Positions 20,242-31,287 of a DNA stretch of 64,000 nt are shown piece after piece. The DNA is from Photobacterium sp. CCB-ST2H9 (lineage in GTDB: Bacteria > Pseudomonadota > Gammaproteobacteria > Enterobacterales > Vibrionaceae). The stretch is from positions 620,001-684,000 of the forward strand of contig NZ_CP100425.1 of NCBI RefSeq assembly GCF_023151555.2, in the 5' to 3' direction. The translations under genes were made by a program, and so were the position numbers. Within the stretch, counting starts at the first letter, position 1; every line of letters starts with the position of its first letter. A model generated the notes under the pieces. The model worked only from the letters and a program-made list of their open reading frames with translations. It did not search any database and had not been told where the DNA came from.

Positions 20242-23200
20242 GTGTTTACTGTCTACCATTCCAACCAACTGGACCTGCTGAAATCGCTGCTGGTTGAGCT
20301 GGTCCGCCGTGACCCGCTCGCTGATCCTTTTATTCCTGAGCACATCCTGGTTCAGAGCCCGGGGATGTCCCAGTGGCTCAAGCTGGAACTGGCTCAATCG
20401 CTGGGTGTGGCGGCGAACATTGCTTTTCCGCTGCCGGCGACCTTTATCTGGGACATGTTCACCAAAGTGCTGCCGGATGTCCCGGCGCGCAGCGCATTCA
20501 ATAAAGAAGCCATGACCTGGTCGCTGATGAAGGTGCTGCCGGGATTGCTGGAACAACCGGAATTTGCGCCTCTGAAGCGTTATCTGGCCGAAGATGACGA
20601 TCAGCAGCGCCGCTATCAGCTGTCGGCCAAAATTGCCGATATTTTTGACCAGTATCTGGTGTACCGTCCGGAATGGATTCAGGCATGGGAATCCGGCGTG
20701 CTTGATCCGGAACTCACCGCGGAACATCCCTGGCAGCCGATCCTCTGGCAGGCACTGTACGATCATATTCTGTCGCAGGGACAGTCGCCGTATCACCGGG
20801 CCAATCTGTACGAACACTTCATTGAATCTCTGAACCATGCGGCTCAGTCCGGAACGGCTTTGCCGGACACGCTGCCCAAGCGACTGTTTGTGTTCGGGAT
20901 TTCAGCCTTACCACCGCGCTATATGGATGCACTGGCCGCACTGGGTCAGCACATTGATGTCCATCTGATGTTCACGAATCCGTGTCGTCACTACTGGGGG
21001 GATGTCCGTGATCGCAAATATCTGGCACGCCTTGCAGCCAGACAGCGTCAGCAGGTGATCTGGCAGGATGAACACAGTGAACCGGTGGGCGATGTCGGGA
21101 TGCTGAAGGGCTCGCTGGAACAGAATCTGGTGGACGAAAAGCATCAGGAAGCCGCGGTCGGAAACACGTTGCTGGCCTCGCTGGGGAAATTGGGACGCGA
21201 TAATCTGTATCTGCTGTCTGAACTGGAAGCCTTTGAAGTCGATGCCTTTGTTGATATCCCGGCCGACAGCCTCCTGCATGCAATTCAGTCCGATATTCTG
21301 CAGCTTGAAGACCGGGTGAATGATCAGCTGCTGGCCGACAGTCAGCACAAGATGCCGCTGAGTGCCGACGATCGTTCACTGTCTGTGCATGTCTGCCACT
21401 CGCCGATGCGGGAGGTGGAAGTACTACATGACAATCTGCTGGCGATGCTGGATGCCAACTCCGAACTCTCGCCGCGTGACATCGTGGTGATGGTGGCGGA
21501 TATCAATGCCTACAGCCCTTACATTCAGGCGGTCTTTGGCAATGCCCCGGCAGAGCGGTATCTGCCTTTTTCAATCTCTGACCGCAGTGCGGATCAGGAA
21601 AATCCGGTGTTGCTGGCGTTCCTGCGTCTGCTGGATCTGCCGAACAGCCGCTGTCATGCTTCTGAGCTGACGGAAATGCTGGAAGTACCCGCGATCATGA
21701 ACCGGTATGGTCTGGATGCAGAACGGTTTCTTCAGGTGAAAGCCTGGATTGAAGAAGCAGGGATCCGCTGGGGACTGGATGGTGATACGGCCCGGGAGTT
21801 TGCTCTCCCGGATCAGAAACAGAATACCTGGCTGTTTGGCTTGCAGCGGATGCTGCTGGGCTACGCCATGCCACAGCAGGCCGGACTCTATCAGGGGATG
21901 CTGGCCTATGATGAAGTGCAGGGGATGGAGGCCGAGCTGGCTGGCCAGCTCAGCGTTTTTGTCGAACAACTGATTCATTATCGCAAGGTGCTGAATCAGC
22001 CTCATTCAGCCAGCGGTTGGTTTGCGGTGCTGAACCAGTTGCTGGACGATTTCTTTGTCGTGGATACGGAAGGAGAGCTGGTCCTTCGCCTGATCCGCGA
22101 GAAATTACAACAGCTGGAACAGCAGCTGAAAGATGCCGGTTACGGCGACCGGCTGACTCCGGCCATCATGCGTGACTACCTCAATGACAAGCTGGGTGGC
22201 GAACGGATCAGTCAGCGCTTTCTGGCCGGACAGATCAACTTCTGTACCCTGATGCCGATGCGTTCTATTCCGTTTCAGGTGGTCTGTCTGCTGGGAATGA
22301 ACGACGGCGTCTACCCGCGTACCATTGCGCCGGAAGGTTTTGATCTCATGGTCGGCCGCCAGCGCGCCGGTGATCGCTCCCGCCGTGACGACGACAGATA
22401 CCTGTTCCTTGAGGCTATGCTCTCGGCCCAGCAGCAGCTCTATATCAGTTATGTCGGCCGGTCGATTCAGGACAACAGCGAGCAAATGCCGTCAGTGCTG
22501 CTGAGTGAATTGCTGGAATATTGTCAGCAGGGATTCTGTCTGACCGGGGATGAAAGTCTGTCGCCGGACGATTCAGCCGCCCGGCTGCTTCAGCAATTGG
22601 TCCGCCACCACCCGCTGACGCCTTTCAGTCCGCAGGCATTTCTGGGAGCAACGCCGAGCTATGCAGCGGAGTGGCTTTCTGCGGCCCGCCGGGAACCGGT
22701 GATTCAGGACGAATTCCTGGACCAGCCGCTGGCTCCGGTCGCACTGGAGGCGCTGTCGGAATCGACCGGTACGTCTGCGGTGATGGAGCTGGCGGAGCTA
22801 CAGCGTTTCTGGCGTCTGCCGACACAGTATTTTTTCAATCGTCGGCTGAAGGTGTACTTCAATGCAGCCGAAGGCGCTATGGCGGATGATGAGCCGTTTG
22901 CGCTGGATGGTTTACAGAGTTACCGGCTGCGCGAAAATCTGCTGATGACCCTGCTGGAAGCAAAAGAACAGTCGAAAGATCAGTCCGAGGCCCTGGCGCA
23001 GTTTCAGGCCCGGCAGCAGGCTGCGGGCAGTCTGCCGATTGGAGCATTCGGAGAACTGACGCTGGCGCAGGAAACACTGCAGATCCTGCCGCTGGCTGAG
23101 CAGATCTCATCTTTGCTGGCCACCCGGACTGAAGACCCGGAAATCGACCTGCCGCTTGAAACTGCTGTCGGCGGCATTCGCTTGCAGGGGTGGTTACGTC

Positions 23201-23697
23201 ACCGCACCGCAGAAGGTCTGGTGCATTTCCGGCCGGGTAAGATCCGGGCTCAGGATATGCTTCAGGCCTGGATGGAACATCTGGCACTGGCCGCTCAGGA
23301 AACTCAGGCAGCGACTCATCTGCTGGGCATTGATACCCATCTCCGGCTGAAACCGGTTGATGCAGAGTATGCCCGAGATCAACTGACCGCGTTGATCGAC
23401 GGTTATCTGGCCGGGCAGTCGGATCCGCTGCCTTATTTCCCGCGCACGGTCTTGTCGGGGCTGGAAGCGCTTCAGGATAAAAGCGGCAACTGGCTGACGG
23501 ATGAGGACACTCTGTTGAAAGCGCAGACCAAAATGGCTGCGGTTTTTCAGGACAGCTATTTGCTCCGCGGAGAAGGCAGCAATGTCTACATCGCCCGTGT
23601 CTGGCCGCAATGGCAGGATGATTTGGCGGCGGATGTCATGGCTTGGGGAGAGCGTGTGCTCAAGCCTGTGTTAATGCACCTGGAAGCGGTTGATTGA
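20242..23697 (+). CDS. recC: Exodeoxyribonuclease V gamma subunit RecC
   Basis: RecC holds the split DNA strands in RecBCD and recognises Chi. The 1,151-residue product matches the family. The N-terminus MFTVYHSNQLDLLKSLL and the block VQSPGMSQWLKLELAQ are typical of RecC, and a MRSIPFQVVCLLGMNDGVYPR block lies near residue 675, a helicase-like remnant without Walker A. The start is at 20242 by family agreement. It leads the recC-recB-recD cluster. No ribosome site stands out strongly. Confidence 0.96.
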   Translation: MFTVYHSNQLDLLKSLLVELVRRDPLADPFIPEHILVQSPGMSQWLKLELAQSLGVAANIAFPLPATFIWDMFTKVLPDVPARSAFNKEAMTWSLMKVLPGLLEQPEFAPLKRYLAEDDDQQRRYQLSAKIADIFDQYLVYRPEWIQAWESGVLDPELTAEHPWQPILWQALYDHILSQGQSPYHRANLYEHFIESLNHAAQSGTALPDTLPKRLFVFGISALPPRYMDALAALGQHIDVHLMFTNPCRHYWGDVRDRKYLARLAARQRQQVIWQDEHSEPVGDVGMLKGSLEQNLVDEKHQEAAVGNTLLASLGKLGRDNLYLLSELEAFEVDAFVDIPADSLLHAIQSDILQLEDRVNDQLLADSQHKMPLSADDRSLSVHVCHSPMREVEVLHDNLLAMLDANSELSPRDIVVMVADINAYSPYIQAVFGNAPAERYLPFSISDRSADQENPVLLAFLRLLDLPNSRCHASELTEMLEVPAIMNRYGLDAERFLQVKAWIEEAGIRWGLDGDTAREFALPDQKQNTWLFGLQRMLLGYAMPQQAGLYQGMLAYDEVQGMEAELAGQLSVFVEQLIHYRKVLNQPHSASGWFAVLNQLLDDFFVVDTEGELVLRLIREKLQQLEQQLKDAGYGDRLTPAIMRDYLNDKLGGERISQRFLAGQINFCTLMPMRSIPFQVVCLLGMNDGVYPRTIAPEGFDLMVGRQRAGDRSRRDDDRYLFLEAMLSAQQQLYISYVGRSIQDNSEQMPSVLLSELLEYCQQGFCLTGDESLSPDDSAARLLQQLVRHHPLTPFSPQAFLGATPSYAAEWLSAARREPVIQDEFLDQPLAPVALEALSESTGTSAVMELAELQRFWRLPTQYFFNRRLKVYFNAAEGAMADDEPFALDGLQSYRLRENLLMTLLEAKEQSKDQSEALAQFQARQQAAGSLPIGAFGELTLAQETLQILPLAEQISSLLATRTEDPEIDLPLETAVGGIRLQGWLRHRTAEGLVHFRPGKIRAQDMLQAWMEHLALAAQETQAATHLLGIDTHLRLKPVDAEYARDQLTALIDGYLAGQSDPLPYFPRTVLSGLEALQDKSGNWLTDEDTLLKAQTKMAAVFQDSYLLRGEGSNVYIARVWPQWQDDLAADVMAWGERVLKPVLMHLEAVD

Positions 23698-24025
23698 AGC
23701 TGGTGAGCGAGGTGGCCGCCGGCAAAATCATTATGAGTGTAGGGTGTTCACCGGTCGGCCACAAGGTCCAGAGGTAGACCAAATTTCGTGGCTGCGATAC
23801 TACAGAAAGCCAGTGGTTGAAAATGTGAAACACCTCCCATAGTGATAGAAACATCAGAATGAAATAGGGTAAAAAGTGTTGAACCCGTGAGTGATCACAA
23901 AAGCACATGTAAAAAAGAAAGTTTTCCATTTTTTATGCTGCCTGAAACAGAATTCTGGTGTCACGGAGTTTGGGTGCCGTGTCAGCATGCGGGCAAATAA
24001 TTTTTTCAGAGACCAGGTTGATGAG
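23698..24025 (+). other. recC-recB intergenic region with an interrupted inverted repeat
   Basis: The 328 bases hold no supported gene. GTGGCCGCCGG (23712-23722) and CCGGTCGGCCAC (23751-23762) form a long stem with one extra base, around a 28-nt loop. The rest is AT-rich with several A/T runs. In E. coli ptrA lies here. I see no remnant of it. The recB frame is open into this region from 23891, but those 45 codons do not look like RecB. Confidence 0.6.
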
Positions 24026-27000
24026 ATGACAGCGACCACAGCAACGGATAAACCAGCAATCATGCCACAGCCGCTGGAGGCAATGACGTTTCCCCTGCAT
24101 GGGACCCGGCTGATTGAAGCTTCGGCGGGCACGGGAAAAACCTTCACCATTGCCAGCCTGTATCTGCGTCTGCTGTTAGGACATGGTGAAGCGGGCGCGG
24201 CATTTCCGCATCCGCTGACCGTGGATCAGATTCTGGTGGTGACCTTTACTGAAGCGGCAACAGCTGAGCTGAGAGACAGGATCCGCCGACGGATTCACGA
24301 TGCCCGGATCGCTTTCAGCCGTGGCTCCAGCGAGGATCCGATTCTGGCGGGGCTGTTGTCGGATCTGCCGGATCATGCCCGATCGGCCACCTTGCTCTTG
24401 CAGGCCGAGAGACAGATGGATGAAGCTGCGATTTTCACCATCCACGGTTTTTGTCAGCGCATGCTGACCCAGAATGCTTTTGAATCCGGCAGCTTGTTCA
24501 CCAATGAATTCATTACGGAAGAGAGTCAGCTCAGGGCACAGGTCGCAGCCGATTACTGGCGCCGTTATTTCTATCCGCTGTCCCGTGAACTGGCGAATGA
24601 AATTCGTCGGTGCTGGCCCGCCCCGGAAACACTGCTGCAAGCGATCAATCCCTTTTTGTCCGGTGCACCGGTCGTGCTGAAAGCGCCGCCGTTATCCGGC
24701 GATCTGGCGCAGTTACACCAGCAGAATCTGGAACGGATAGAAGCCGTCAAGCAGGGCTGGTGTGCGCATGCGGCTGATTTTTTTGCGTTGATCAGCGATT
24801 CCGGGGTCAATAAGCGCAGTTATACCAAAACCAGTCTGCCAAAGGCGCTGGATGAAGTCGGCCAATGGGCTGCGCAGCCGACCACAGATTACAGTCTGCC
24901 CAAGGCCCTGGAAAAATTTGATCAGGCGGTGCTGGCAGAGAAAACTGCCAAGGGCACCGTGCCGGAGCATCCGGTTTTTGTTGCGATTCAGGATTTGCTG
25001 GCGAACCCGCCCAGTGTACGGGAGCCGATTCTGGCGCACGCGATCCGGGCATGCCGGGAACTGCTGGCTGAGGCAAAACAGCGCAAAGGCTGGCTGTCTT
25101 TTGATGATTTGCTGACGCAACTGGCAGCCGCGCTGCAAACGGATCGCGACAGCGGGAATGGTGCTCTTGCAGCCCGGATCCGTCATTTGTATCCGGTGGC
25201 AATGATTGATGAGTTTCAGGACACGGATCCGCTCCAGTATCAGATTTTCAGTACGGTTTATATGCCGGAAGAGTCTGCCGAGGGAGAATCATCGGCAGCC
25301 GTGTCCGGACTCTTTATGATCGGCGATCCCAAGCAGGCGATTTATGCTTTCCGGGGCGCGGATATTTTCACCTATATCCGCGCGCGGCGGCAGGTCAGTG
25401 CCCATTATACGCTGGGCACCAACTGGCGCTCGACCGCCAGTATGGTGGCCGCGGCCAACCGGGTGTTTGCACTGCCGGACAGTCCTTTTATCTATGACAG
25501 CGATATCCAGTTCCTGCCCGTCCAGTCTAGTCCGAAAGCGGCTGAACGACACTGGGTACTGAACGGTGAACGGCAGCAGGCGCTGTGTTTCTGGCACATG
25601 GATGCCGAGGCGCCGGTCACGAAAGGGGATTATCAAACCGTGATGGCGGAAGCTACCGCGGCCCAGATCCAGACGATTCTGACTCAGTCTGAACTGGGTC
25701 AGGCTGCGCTGGTGGACGGGGAAGAACAACATCCGGTGGCAGCCGGTGATATTGCGGTGCTGGTGCGGACCGGGACAGAAGCGGCCCTGATCCGTCAGGC
25801 GCTGGCCGGACAGGGGATTGCCAGTGTCTATCTGTCGAACCGGGACAGTGTCTTTGCCAGCCAGGAAGCGGCCGATCTGCTGCGTCTGCTGGTAGCCGTC
25901 CAGTATCCGGAACAGGAAACAACGCTGCGTGCAGCGCTGGCAACGCCTTTGTTTGCACTCAGTGCCTTTCAGCTGGACCGGCTCAATAACGAGGAAGATG
26001 AGTGGGAGCGCTGGATCGCCGAGTTCCGCGATTACCGCAGCCTGTGGCAGCGTCGCGGTGTCCTGCCTATGATTCGTCACATGCTGACCCGACGTCAGAT
26101 AGCAGAACGGCTGCTGGGAGAAAACGGCGGCGAGCGGCGTCTGACGGATGTGCTCCATCTGGGCGAGCTGTTGCAGCAGGCCAGTCAGATGCTGGACAGT
26201 GATCAGGCCCTGATTCGCTGGCTGGCGGAGCATATTGAATCTCCGAACGGGAACAGCGATGAGCAGCAATTGCGGCTGGAATCTGATCGCAATCTGGTGC
26301 AAATCGTCACCATCCATAAATCCAAGGGACTGGAGTACGATCTGGTCTTTCTGCCGTTTGTCTGCAGTTATCGCAGTACCGAAACCGCGCTGTATCATGA
26401 TGCGGATTCCCAGCAGGCTGTACTGGATGTCCGGGGGGAAGATGCCAGTCTGGCGCTGGCGGAACAGGAGCGTCTGGCCGAAGACCTGCGTCTCATATAC
26501 GTGGCTCTGACCCGCGCCGTATACGGCTGTTATGTCGGCATGGCGCCACTGCGCAACGGGCGCAGTACCAAAGAGCCGACCGGTTTGCATCTGTCGGCAA
26601 TTGGTTATCTGGTTCAGAACGGCCAGCCCGGCGGGCTGGCAGAGTTGACAGCTGCATTGGAGACGCTGGCACAAAGCGAGGACATTTGCATCGTCACGCC
26701 GCCGGCTTTACCGGAAGAACTCTGGCAGCCGGCTCCGGTGGAGCAACCGGTACCAAAAGCGGCCAGCTTCAGCGGTTCTGTCGGCCATCCCTGGTGGATC
26801 ACCAGTTATTCCTCCCTCGTTAAACAGGGGCACTCCGTCCTGGATGCGACCAGCGAGCTGCCCGGCTTTGATACGGATTCATCTCAGGACAGCCTGCTTG
26901 AGTCGGCTGAATCTGAAACGGACATGTCAGCGCCGGAACGTTCAATTTTTACTTTCCCGAAAGGGGCACGGCCCGGCACTTTTCTTCACAGTCTGTTTGA

Positions 27001-27676
27001 GAATGTCGAGTTCACGGAAGCGGCAGACAGCGAAGCGACCGCGACCATCGTTCGTGAATTGCTGCGTCAGGAGAACTATGACCCCGAATGGCTGCCGGTG
27101 TTACAACAACTGCTGGAGCAGGTGCTCAGCTGCGCGCTGGATGGTGAATCGCTGGTGCTCGGCCAGTTATCCCCGCAGCAGCGGCTGGTGGAAATGGAAT
27201 TCATGCTGCCGATCCACCTGCTGTCATCGGCACTGCTGAATAAAACGCTGGCCCGCCACGATACCTTGTCTGCAACTGCAGGAGAGCTGGGATTTGCGAC
27301 TGTCAGCGGCATGCTGAAAGGCTTTATCGATCTGGTGTTTGAACACCAGGGGAAATATTACGTGCTGGACTGGAAATCGAACTGGCTGGGGGACAGCCAT
27401 GACGCCTATCGCGGCGAGGCACTGACCACAGCCATGGCCGAACACAGATATGACTTGCAGTATCAGCTGTATGCACTGGCACTGCACCGTTTTCTGAAAA
27501 GCCGCAAAGCGGATTACGACTATCAGCAGCACTTCGGCGGTGTGTATTACCTGTTCTTGCGGGGTGTCCGTCGTGAGGACAACAGCGGCATTTTCCATGC
27601 CCGGCCCAGTCTGGCGCTGCTGACCGAACTTGAACACCTGATTGACGGCCAGATGAGCCAGGGAGATATAGCCTGA
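24026..27676 (+). CDS. recB: Exodeoxyribonuclease V beta subunit RecB
   Basis: RecB is the 3'-5' helicase and the nuclease of RecBCD, loading RecA after Chi. From the chosen ATG the product is 1,216 residues. Walker A is ASAGTGKTFTI near residue 32. UvrD-type motifs include VVTFTEAATAELRDRI, IDEFQDTDPLQY and VTIHKSKGLEYDLVFLPF. The C-terminal nuclease shows YVLDWKSNWLGD near residue 1,113, holding the catalytic Asp and Lys. AGGTTGATGAG precedes the ATG. Its TGA overlaps the recD start. Confidence 0.96.
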   Translation: MTATTATDKPAIMPQPLEAMTFPLHGTRLIEASAGTGKTFTIASLYLRLLLGHGEAGAAFPHPLTVDQILVVTFTEAATAELRDRIRRRIHDARIAFSRGSSEDPILAGLLSDLPDHARSATLLLQAERQMDEAAIFTIHGFCQRMLTQNAFESGSLFTNEFITEESQLRAQVAADYWRRYFYPLSRELANEIRRCWPAPETLLQAINPFLSGAPVVLKAPPLSGDLAQLHQQNLERIEAVKQGWCAHAADFFALISDSGVNKRSYTKTSLPKALDEVGQWAAQPTTDYSLPKALEKFDQAVLAEKTAKGTVPEHPVFVAIQDLLANPPSVREPILAHAIRACRELLAEAKQRKGWLSFDDLLTQLAAALQTDRDSGNGALAARIRHLYPVAMIDEFQDTDPLQYQIFSTVYMPEESAEGESSAAVSGLFMIGDPKQAIYAFRGADIFTYIRARRQVSAHYTLGTNWRSTASMVAAANRVFALPDSPFIYDSDIQFLPVQSSPKAAERHWVLNGERQQALCFWHMDAEAPVTKGDYQTVMAEATAAQIQTILTQSELGQAALVDGEEQHPVAAGDIAVLVRTGTEAALIRQALAGQGIASVYLSNRDSVFASQEAADLLRLLVAVQYPEQETTLRAALATPLFALSAFQLDRLNNEEDEWERWIAEFRDYRSLWQRRGVLPMIRHMLTRRQIAERLLGENGGERRLTDVLHLGELLQQASQMLDSDQALIRWLAEHIESPNGNSDEQQLRLESDRNLVQIVTIHKSKGLEYDLVFLPFVCSYRSTETALYHDADSQQAVLDVRGEDASLALAEQERLAEDLRLIYVALTRAVYGCYVGMAPLRNGRSTKEPTGLHLSAIGYLVQNGQPGGLAELTAALETLAQSEDICIVTPPALPEELWQPAPVEQPVPKAASFSGSVGHPWWITSYSSLVKQGHSVLDATSELPGFDTDSSQDSLLESAESETDMSAPERSIFTFPKGARPGTFLHSLFENVEFTEAADSEATATIVRELLRQENYDPEWLPVLQQLLEQVLSCALDGESLVLGQLSPQQRLVEMEFMLPIHLLSSALLNKTLARHDTLSATAGELGFATVSGMLKGFIDLVFEHQGKYYVLDWKSNWLGDSHDAYRGEALTTAMAEHRYDLQYQLYALALHRFLKSRKADYDYQQHFGGVYYLFLRGVRREDNSGIFHARPSLALLTELEHLIDGQMSQGDIA

Positions 27677-29820
27677 TGATGACCTTGAACTCTCCCGTGG
27701 CTGACGGGCAATCGGCGATGATTGCGCAGCTGGATACGCTGGCGCGTGGCGGTTTGCTTAGGTCGCTCGATACCCAGTTTGCCAAATTTGTCTGCGATTC
27801 GGTGGCCGGGTTTGATGACCCTCAGGTCCGGGATTTACTGGCGCTGGCAGCTGCCTGGGTCAGCCAGGAGCTGGGCCGGGGGCATGTCTGCCTCCCGCTG
27901 TCGTTTCTGCAGAGTCAGCCACTGGGGTTACCGAAAGAGGTGGCGGAATCTTTATTATCGCTGTTGCCGGATGCCTGGCGATTGCCAGCCAGCTGGCCAG
28001 CGATCCTGAATGGCTCGGCAGCGATTTCGGATGGTCTGCAGCCCACGCCGCTGGTGCTTTGTGACGATCGATTGTATCTGCATCGCTACTGGCAGGACGA
28101 GCAGACGGTTGCCCGTCGCCTGTTGTCTGCGGCTCGTCTTCCTGAAACCGGTCAGACTGTCACGCAATCGGCCGGGATGCTGGATACCTTGTTTGCCCGC
28201 AGTTATTTCTATTTGTTTGATGGACTGTCGGCGCTGCGTCAGTCCGGTGACGACAGTGCGGAGCGCCGTCGTTTCGTGGTCTGCGATCTGCTGGATGTGG
28301 TGACGCCAGACGCGCTGAAATGGGAAAAAATTGACGCTGTACTGGTTCAGGCTCAGCGCTTTTCGGACCTGACACCGCTGGATACGTTAATCCCTGCATC
28401 TGCCTGTCTGAACTGGCAAAAGGTGGCGGCAGCAACGGCCCTGAGCCGGCCATTTGCGGTGATCTCCGGTGGGCCCGGAACCGGAAAAACGACGACGGTT
28501 GCGAAACTGCTGGCGGCGTTGGTGATGCAAAACCAACCTGCTGCCGCGTCTGTCGATGCTGCCCGGGTGCCCCATATTGTACTGGTGGCACCGACCGGTA
28601 AGGCTGCGGCCCGGCTGACCGAATCGATTGGTAAAGCGGTCCAGTCGCTGCCGGTGGCTCCGGCGTTGCAGGCCGCCATTCCGACGCAGGCCAGTACCTT
28701 GCACCGGTTGCTCGGAGCAATTCCGGGGCGGACTGCTTTTCGGCATCATGCAGGGAATCCACTACATGCGGATGTCTTGGTGGTCGATGAAGCGTCGATG
28801 GTCGATTTGCCCATGATGGCTCGCTTGCTGGAAGCATTGCCGCCGCATGCCAAACTGATTCTGCTGGGGGATAAAGATCAGCTGGCTTCCGTGGAAGCCG
28901 GAGCGGTGCTGGGAGACATCTGTGCTTTCGCCCGTCAGGGCTACAGTGTGCCGCAGGCAAAACAGCTCAGTGAGATGACCGGCTTTGTGCTGCCTGCCGG
29001 ACAGTCGGACTCACTCAGTCCGATTGCTGATTGTCTCTGCGTGCTGCAAAAAAGTTACCGTTTCCACGCATTGTCGGGGATCGGCCAGCTGGCCAGTGCT
29101 ATTAACAGTGGTCAGCCGGATCGGCTGGCTGCGGTCTGGCAGCAAGCATACAGTGATATCCGGCAGTACCCGCTCGGAGCCGAGCATTACCAGCAGTTGA
29201 TTCAGGCGATGTCGAATTTTTACCGGCGTTATCTGGAGGCGATGACCCAAGGTGAACCGCCAGCCGAGGTGCTGCGGCAATTTGCCAGTGTCCGGCTGCT
29301 GTGTGCGCTGCGGGAAGGGGACTTTGGTGTTAAGGGGCTCAACAGCCGGATTGAACGCCAGCTGGCGAAAGATAAGCTGATCACGCCGGGGGATGAAACC
29401 TGGTATGTCGGTCGTCCGGTGATGATCACCCGTAACGATCATGGTCTCGGTTTGTATAACGGTGATATTGGGATTGCGATGCCGGATCCGGACGGGCGAT
29501 TGGATGGTCGCGGCCGTCCGGCGCTTCGGGTGTATTTTGATATGCCGGACGGCAGTATCCGCAGCTTTCTGCCCAGCCGTCTGCCGGAGCATGAGCTGGT
29601 GTACGCGATGACAATTCATAAATCTCAGGGTTCAGAATTCGCCGATACCCTGATGATTCTGCCGCCGGAGTTCAGTCCGATCCTGACCCGGGAACTGATT
29701 TATACCGGGGTCACGCGGGCGAAGGAACGACTGTATCTCTATGCCCGGCCTGAGGTATTACAGCGCAGTATCCAGCGCTGTATTCAGCGGGCCAGTGGTC
29801 TGGAAGTGAACCTCAGCTAA
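27676..29820 (+). CDS. recD: Exodeoxyribonuclease V alpha subunit RecD
   Basis: RecD is the 5'-3' SF1B helicase of RecBCD. The 714-residue product is slightly longer than E. coli RecD (608). Walker A GGPGTGKTTT is near residue 265, DEASMVDLPMM is motif II, and TIHKSQGSEF and YTGVTRAKERLYL are the C-terminal motifs. The ATG overlaps the recB stop (TGATG), and a second ATG follows one codon later. The overlap implies translational coupling. Confidence 0.96.
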   Translation: MMTLNSPVADGQSAMIAQLDTLARGGLLRSLDTQFAKFVCDSVAGFDDPQVRDLLALAAAWVSQELGRGHVCLPLSFLQSQPLGLPKEVAESLLSLLPDAWRLPASWPAILNGSAAISDGLQPTPLVLCDDRLYLHRYWQDEQTVARRLLSAARLPETGQTVTQSAGMLDTLFARSYFYLFDGLSALRQSGDDSAERRRFVVCDLLDVVTPDALKWEKIDAVLVQAQRFSDLTPLDTLIPASACLNWQKVAAATALSRPFAVISGGPGTGKTTTVAKLLAALVMQNQPAAASVDAARVPHIVLVAPTGKAAARLTESIGKAVQSLPVAPALQAAIPTQASTLHRLLGAIPGRTAFRHHAGNPLHADVLVVDEASMVDLPMMARLLEALPPHAKLILLGDKDQLASVEAGAVLGDICAFARQGYSVPQAKQLSEMTGFVLPAGQSDSLSPIADCLCVLQKSYRFHALSGIGQLASAINSGQPDRLAAVWQQAYSDIRQYPLGAEHYQQLIQAMSNFYRRYLEAMTQGEPPAEVLRQFASVRLLCALREGDFGVKGLNSRIERQLAKDKLITPGDETWYVGRPVMITRNDHGLGLYNGDIGIAMPDPDGRLDGRGRPALRVYFDMPDGSIRSFLPSRLPEHELVYAMTIHKSQGSEFADTLMILPPEFSPILTRELIYTGVTRAKERLYLYARPEVLQRSIQRCIQRASGLEVNLS

Positions 29821-29828
29821 GCCATTTG

Positions 29829-29853
29829 CACCCGCCAGCGAGACGGGCGGGTG
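29829..29853. terminator. Hairpin between convergent recD and argA
   Basis: CACCCGCC/GGCGGGTG is a perfect 8-bp stem with a 9-nt loop, placed between the two stop codons. T-runs are poor on both sides. Confidence 0.6.
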
Positions 29854-29857
29854 ACAG

Positions 29858-31183
29858 TTATAACGCCAGCGTCAGGATTTTCGAACGACGTTGCAGGTTA
29901 TAGAGGGCCTGCTTTGCCATCGGCAGGTCTGACACATCAATTTCCACGAAGCCCTGCTCCCGGAACCAGTGCAGGCTTCGGGTGGTCAGGACAAAGAGCT
30001 GCTTCAACCCTTGCGTGCGAGCCTGATGGCGAATGCGATTGAGCAGCAGCGCACCCCGGTCACCGTCCCGGTAATCCGGATGCACGGCCACACAGGCCAT
30101 TTCACCCATCTGTTCTTCCATGAAGGAATAAAGGGCGGCGCATCCGATGATCAGGCCGTCGCGTTCAATCACAGTGAATTGTTTGATTTCCTGCTCCAGC
30201 TGTTCGCGGGAGCGGCGAACCAGAATACCTTCTTGTTCCAGCGGCCGGATCAGCGCCAGAATACCGCCGATATCGTCGATGTGAGCCCCCCGGACTTTTT
30301 CGGCACTGGCCATCACAATCTGTGTGCCGATTCCGTCGAAAGAGAAGAGTTCCTGAATGAGCGCGCCATCGTCTTTATAGCTGATGAGGTGACTGCGGGG
30401 CACACCGGCCCGGCAGGCGGTCATGGCACCGCGCAGGAAGCGGGCTGTCCCGGAGTCAGATTTCTTCTGTTCGGTCAGCCGTTGCAGTGCTGCCTCTGCT
30501 TCCGCCGGCAGCATTTCGGAGACGATTTCCCCCTGTTCATCCCGAACCCCCTGATGGGAACAGAAGCCAATCAGTTTGTCGGCTTCCAGACGGATGGCGA
30601 CCTGCGTGGCAACTTCCTCTGACATCAGGTTGAAGCATTCTCCGGTCACAGAGCTGGCAATCGGACCCAGCAAGACAATACTGTTCTGATCCAGCTGGCG
30701 TTTGATACCGTCAACATCGATGCGGCGGATCCGGCCGCTGTGGCAGTAGTCAATGCCGTCATCGACCCCCAGAGGCTGCGCGATGACAAAGTTTCCGCTG
30801 ACCACGTTGATTTGTGAGCCGGCCATCGGTGTATTGTTCAGGCCCATGGAGAAGCGGGCGGTAATATCCAGATGCAACTGTCCGGCCGCCTGTTTGGCGA
30901 TTTCCAGTGAACGTTCATCAGTGATCCGCACCCCTTTGTGGTACGGCGTTTCATAGCCGTGCAGCGCGAGTAAATGCGAAATCTGGGGACGGGCACCGTA
31001 AATCAGGACAATGCGCAGGCCCAGACAATTGAGCAGGGCGATGTCATTGACGATATTGCGGAAGTTTTTATCAGCAATTGCTTCACCGCCCAGCATGATC
31101 ACCAGCGTTTTACCTCGGTGCGCATTGACATAAGGGGCTGACTGGCGAAAGCCTTTGACCAGTGCGGTACTTCTTAATTTCAC
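29858..31183 (-). CDS. argA: N-acetylglutamate synthase (amino-acid acetyltransferase)
   Basis: ArgA makes N-acetylglutamate, the first step of arginine synthesis, and is feedback-inhibited by arginine. From GTG at 31183 the product is 441 residues, starting like Vibrio ArgA ([18 protein letters not shown]). The amino-acid kinase-like domain carries VIMLGGEAI. The C-terminal GNAT domain carries [17 protein letters not shown] longer frame begins at 31294, but its 37 residues are not conserved and GGAA lies before the GTG. The upstream 18-bp palindrome could be its operator. Confidence 0.94.
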   Translation of the reverse strand: MKLRSTALVKGFRQSAPYVNAHRGKTLVIMLGGEAIADKNFRNIVNDIALLNCLGLRIVLIYGARPQISHLLALHGYETPYHKGVRITDERSLEIAKQAAGQLHLDITARFSMGLNNTPMAGSQINVVSGNFVIAQPLGVDDGIDYCHSGRIRRIDVDGIKRQLDQNSIVLLGPIASSVTGECFNLMSEEVATQVAIRLEADKLIGFCSHQGVRDEQGEIVSEMLPAEAEAALQRLTEQKKSDSGTARFLRGAMTACRAGVPRSHLISYKDDGALIQELFSFDGIGTQIVMASAEKVRGAHIDDIGGILALIRPLEQEGILVRRSREQLEQEIKQFTVIERDGLIIGCAALYSFMEEQMGEMACVAVHPDYRDGDRGALLLNRIRHQARTQGLKQLFVLTTRSLHWFREQGFVEIDVSDLPMAKQALYNLQRRSKILTLAL

Positions 31184-31287
31184 TGAGTATTCCGTTACAA
31201 AAAATGAATCAGGGGGGACATGCCAGCATGTTGCCTGTTTATCTGCTGCACAGCAAGCAGGAAAAGTGTTCAATAAGTTAGAGTTCA

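Noticed and set aside
25289..26674. 461-codon frame antisense to recB
   Set aside because: Long but without ribosome site or domain. It is a typical shadow of a GC-biased long gene.
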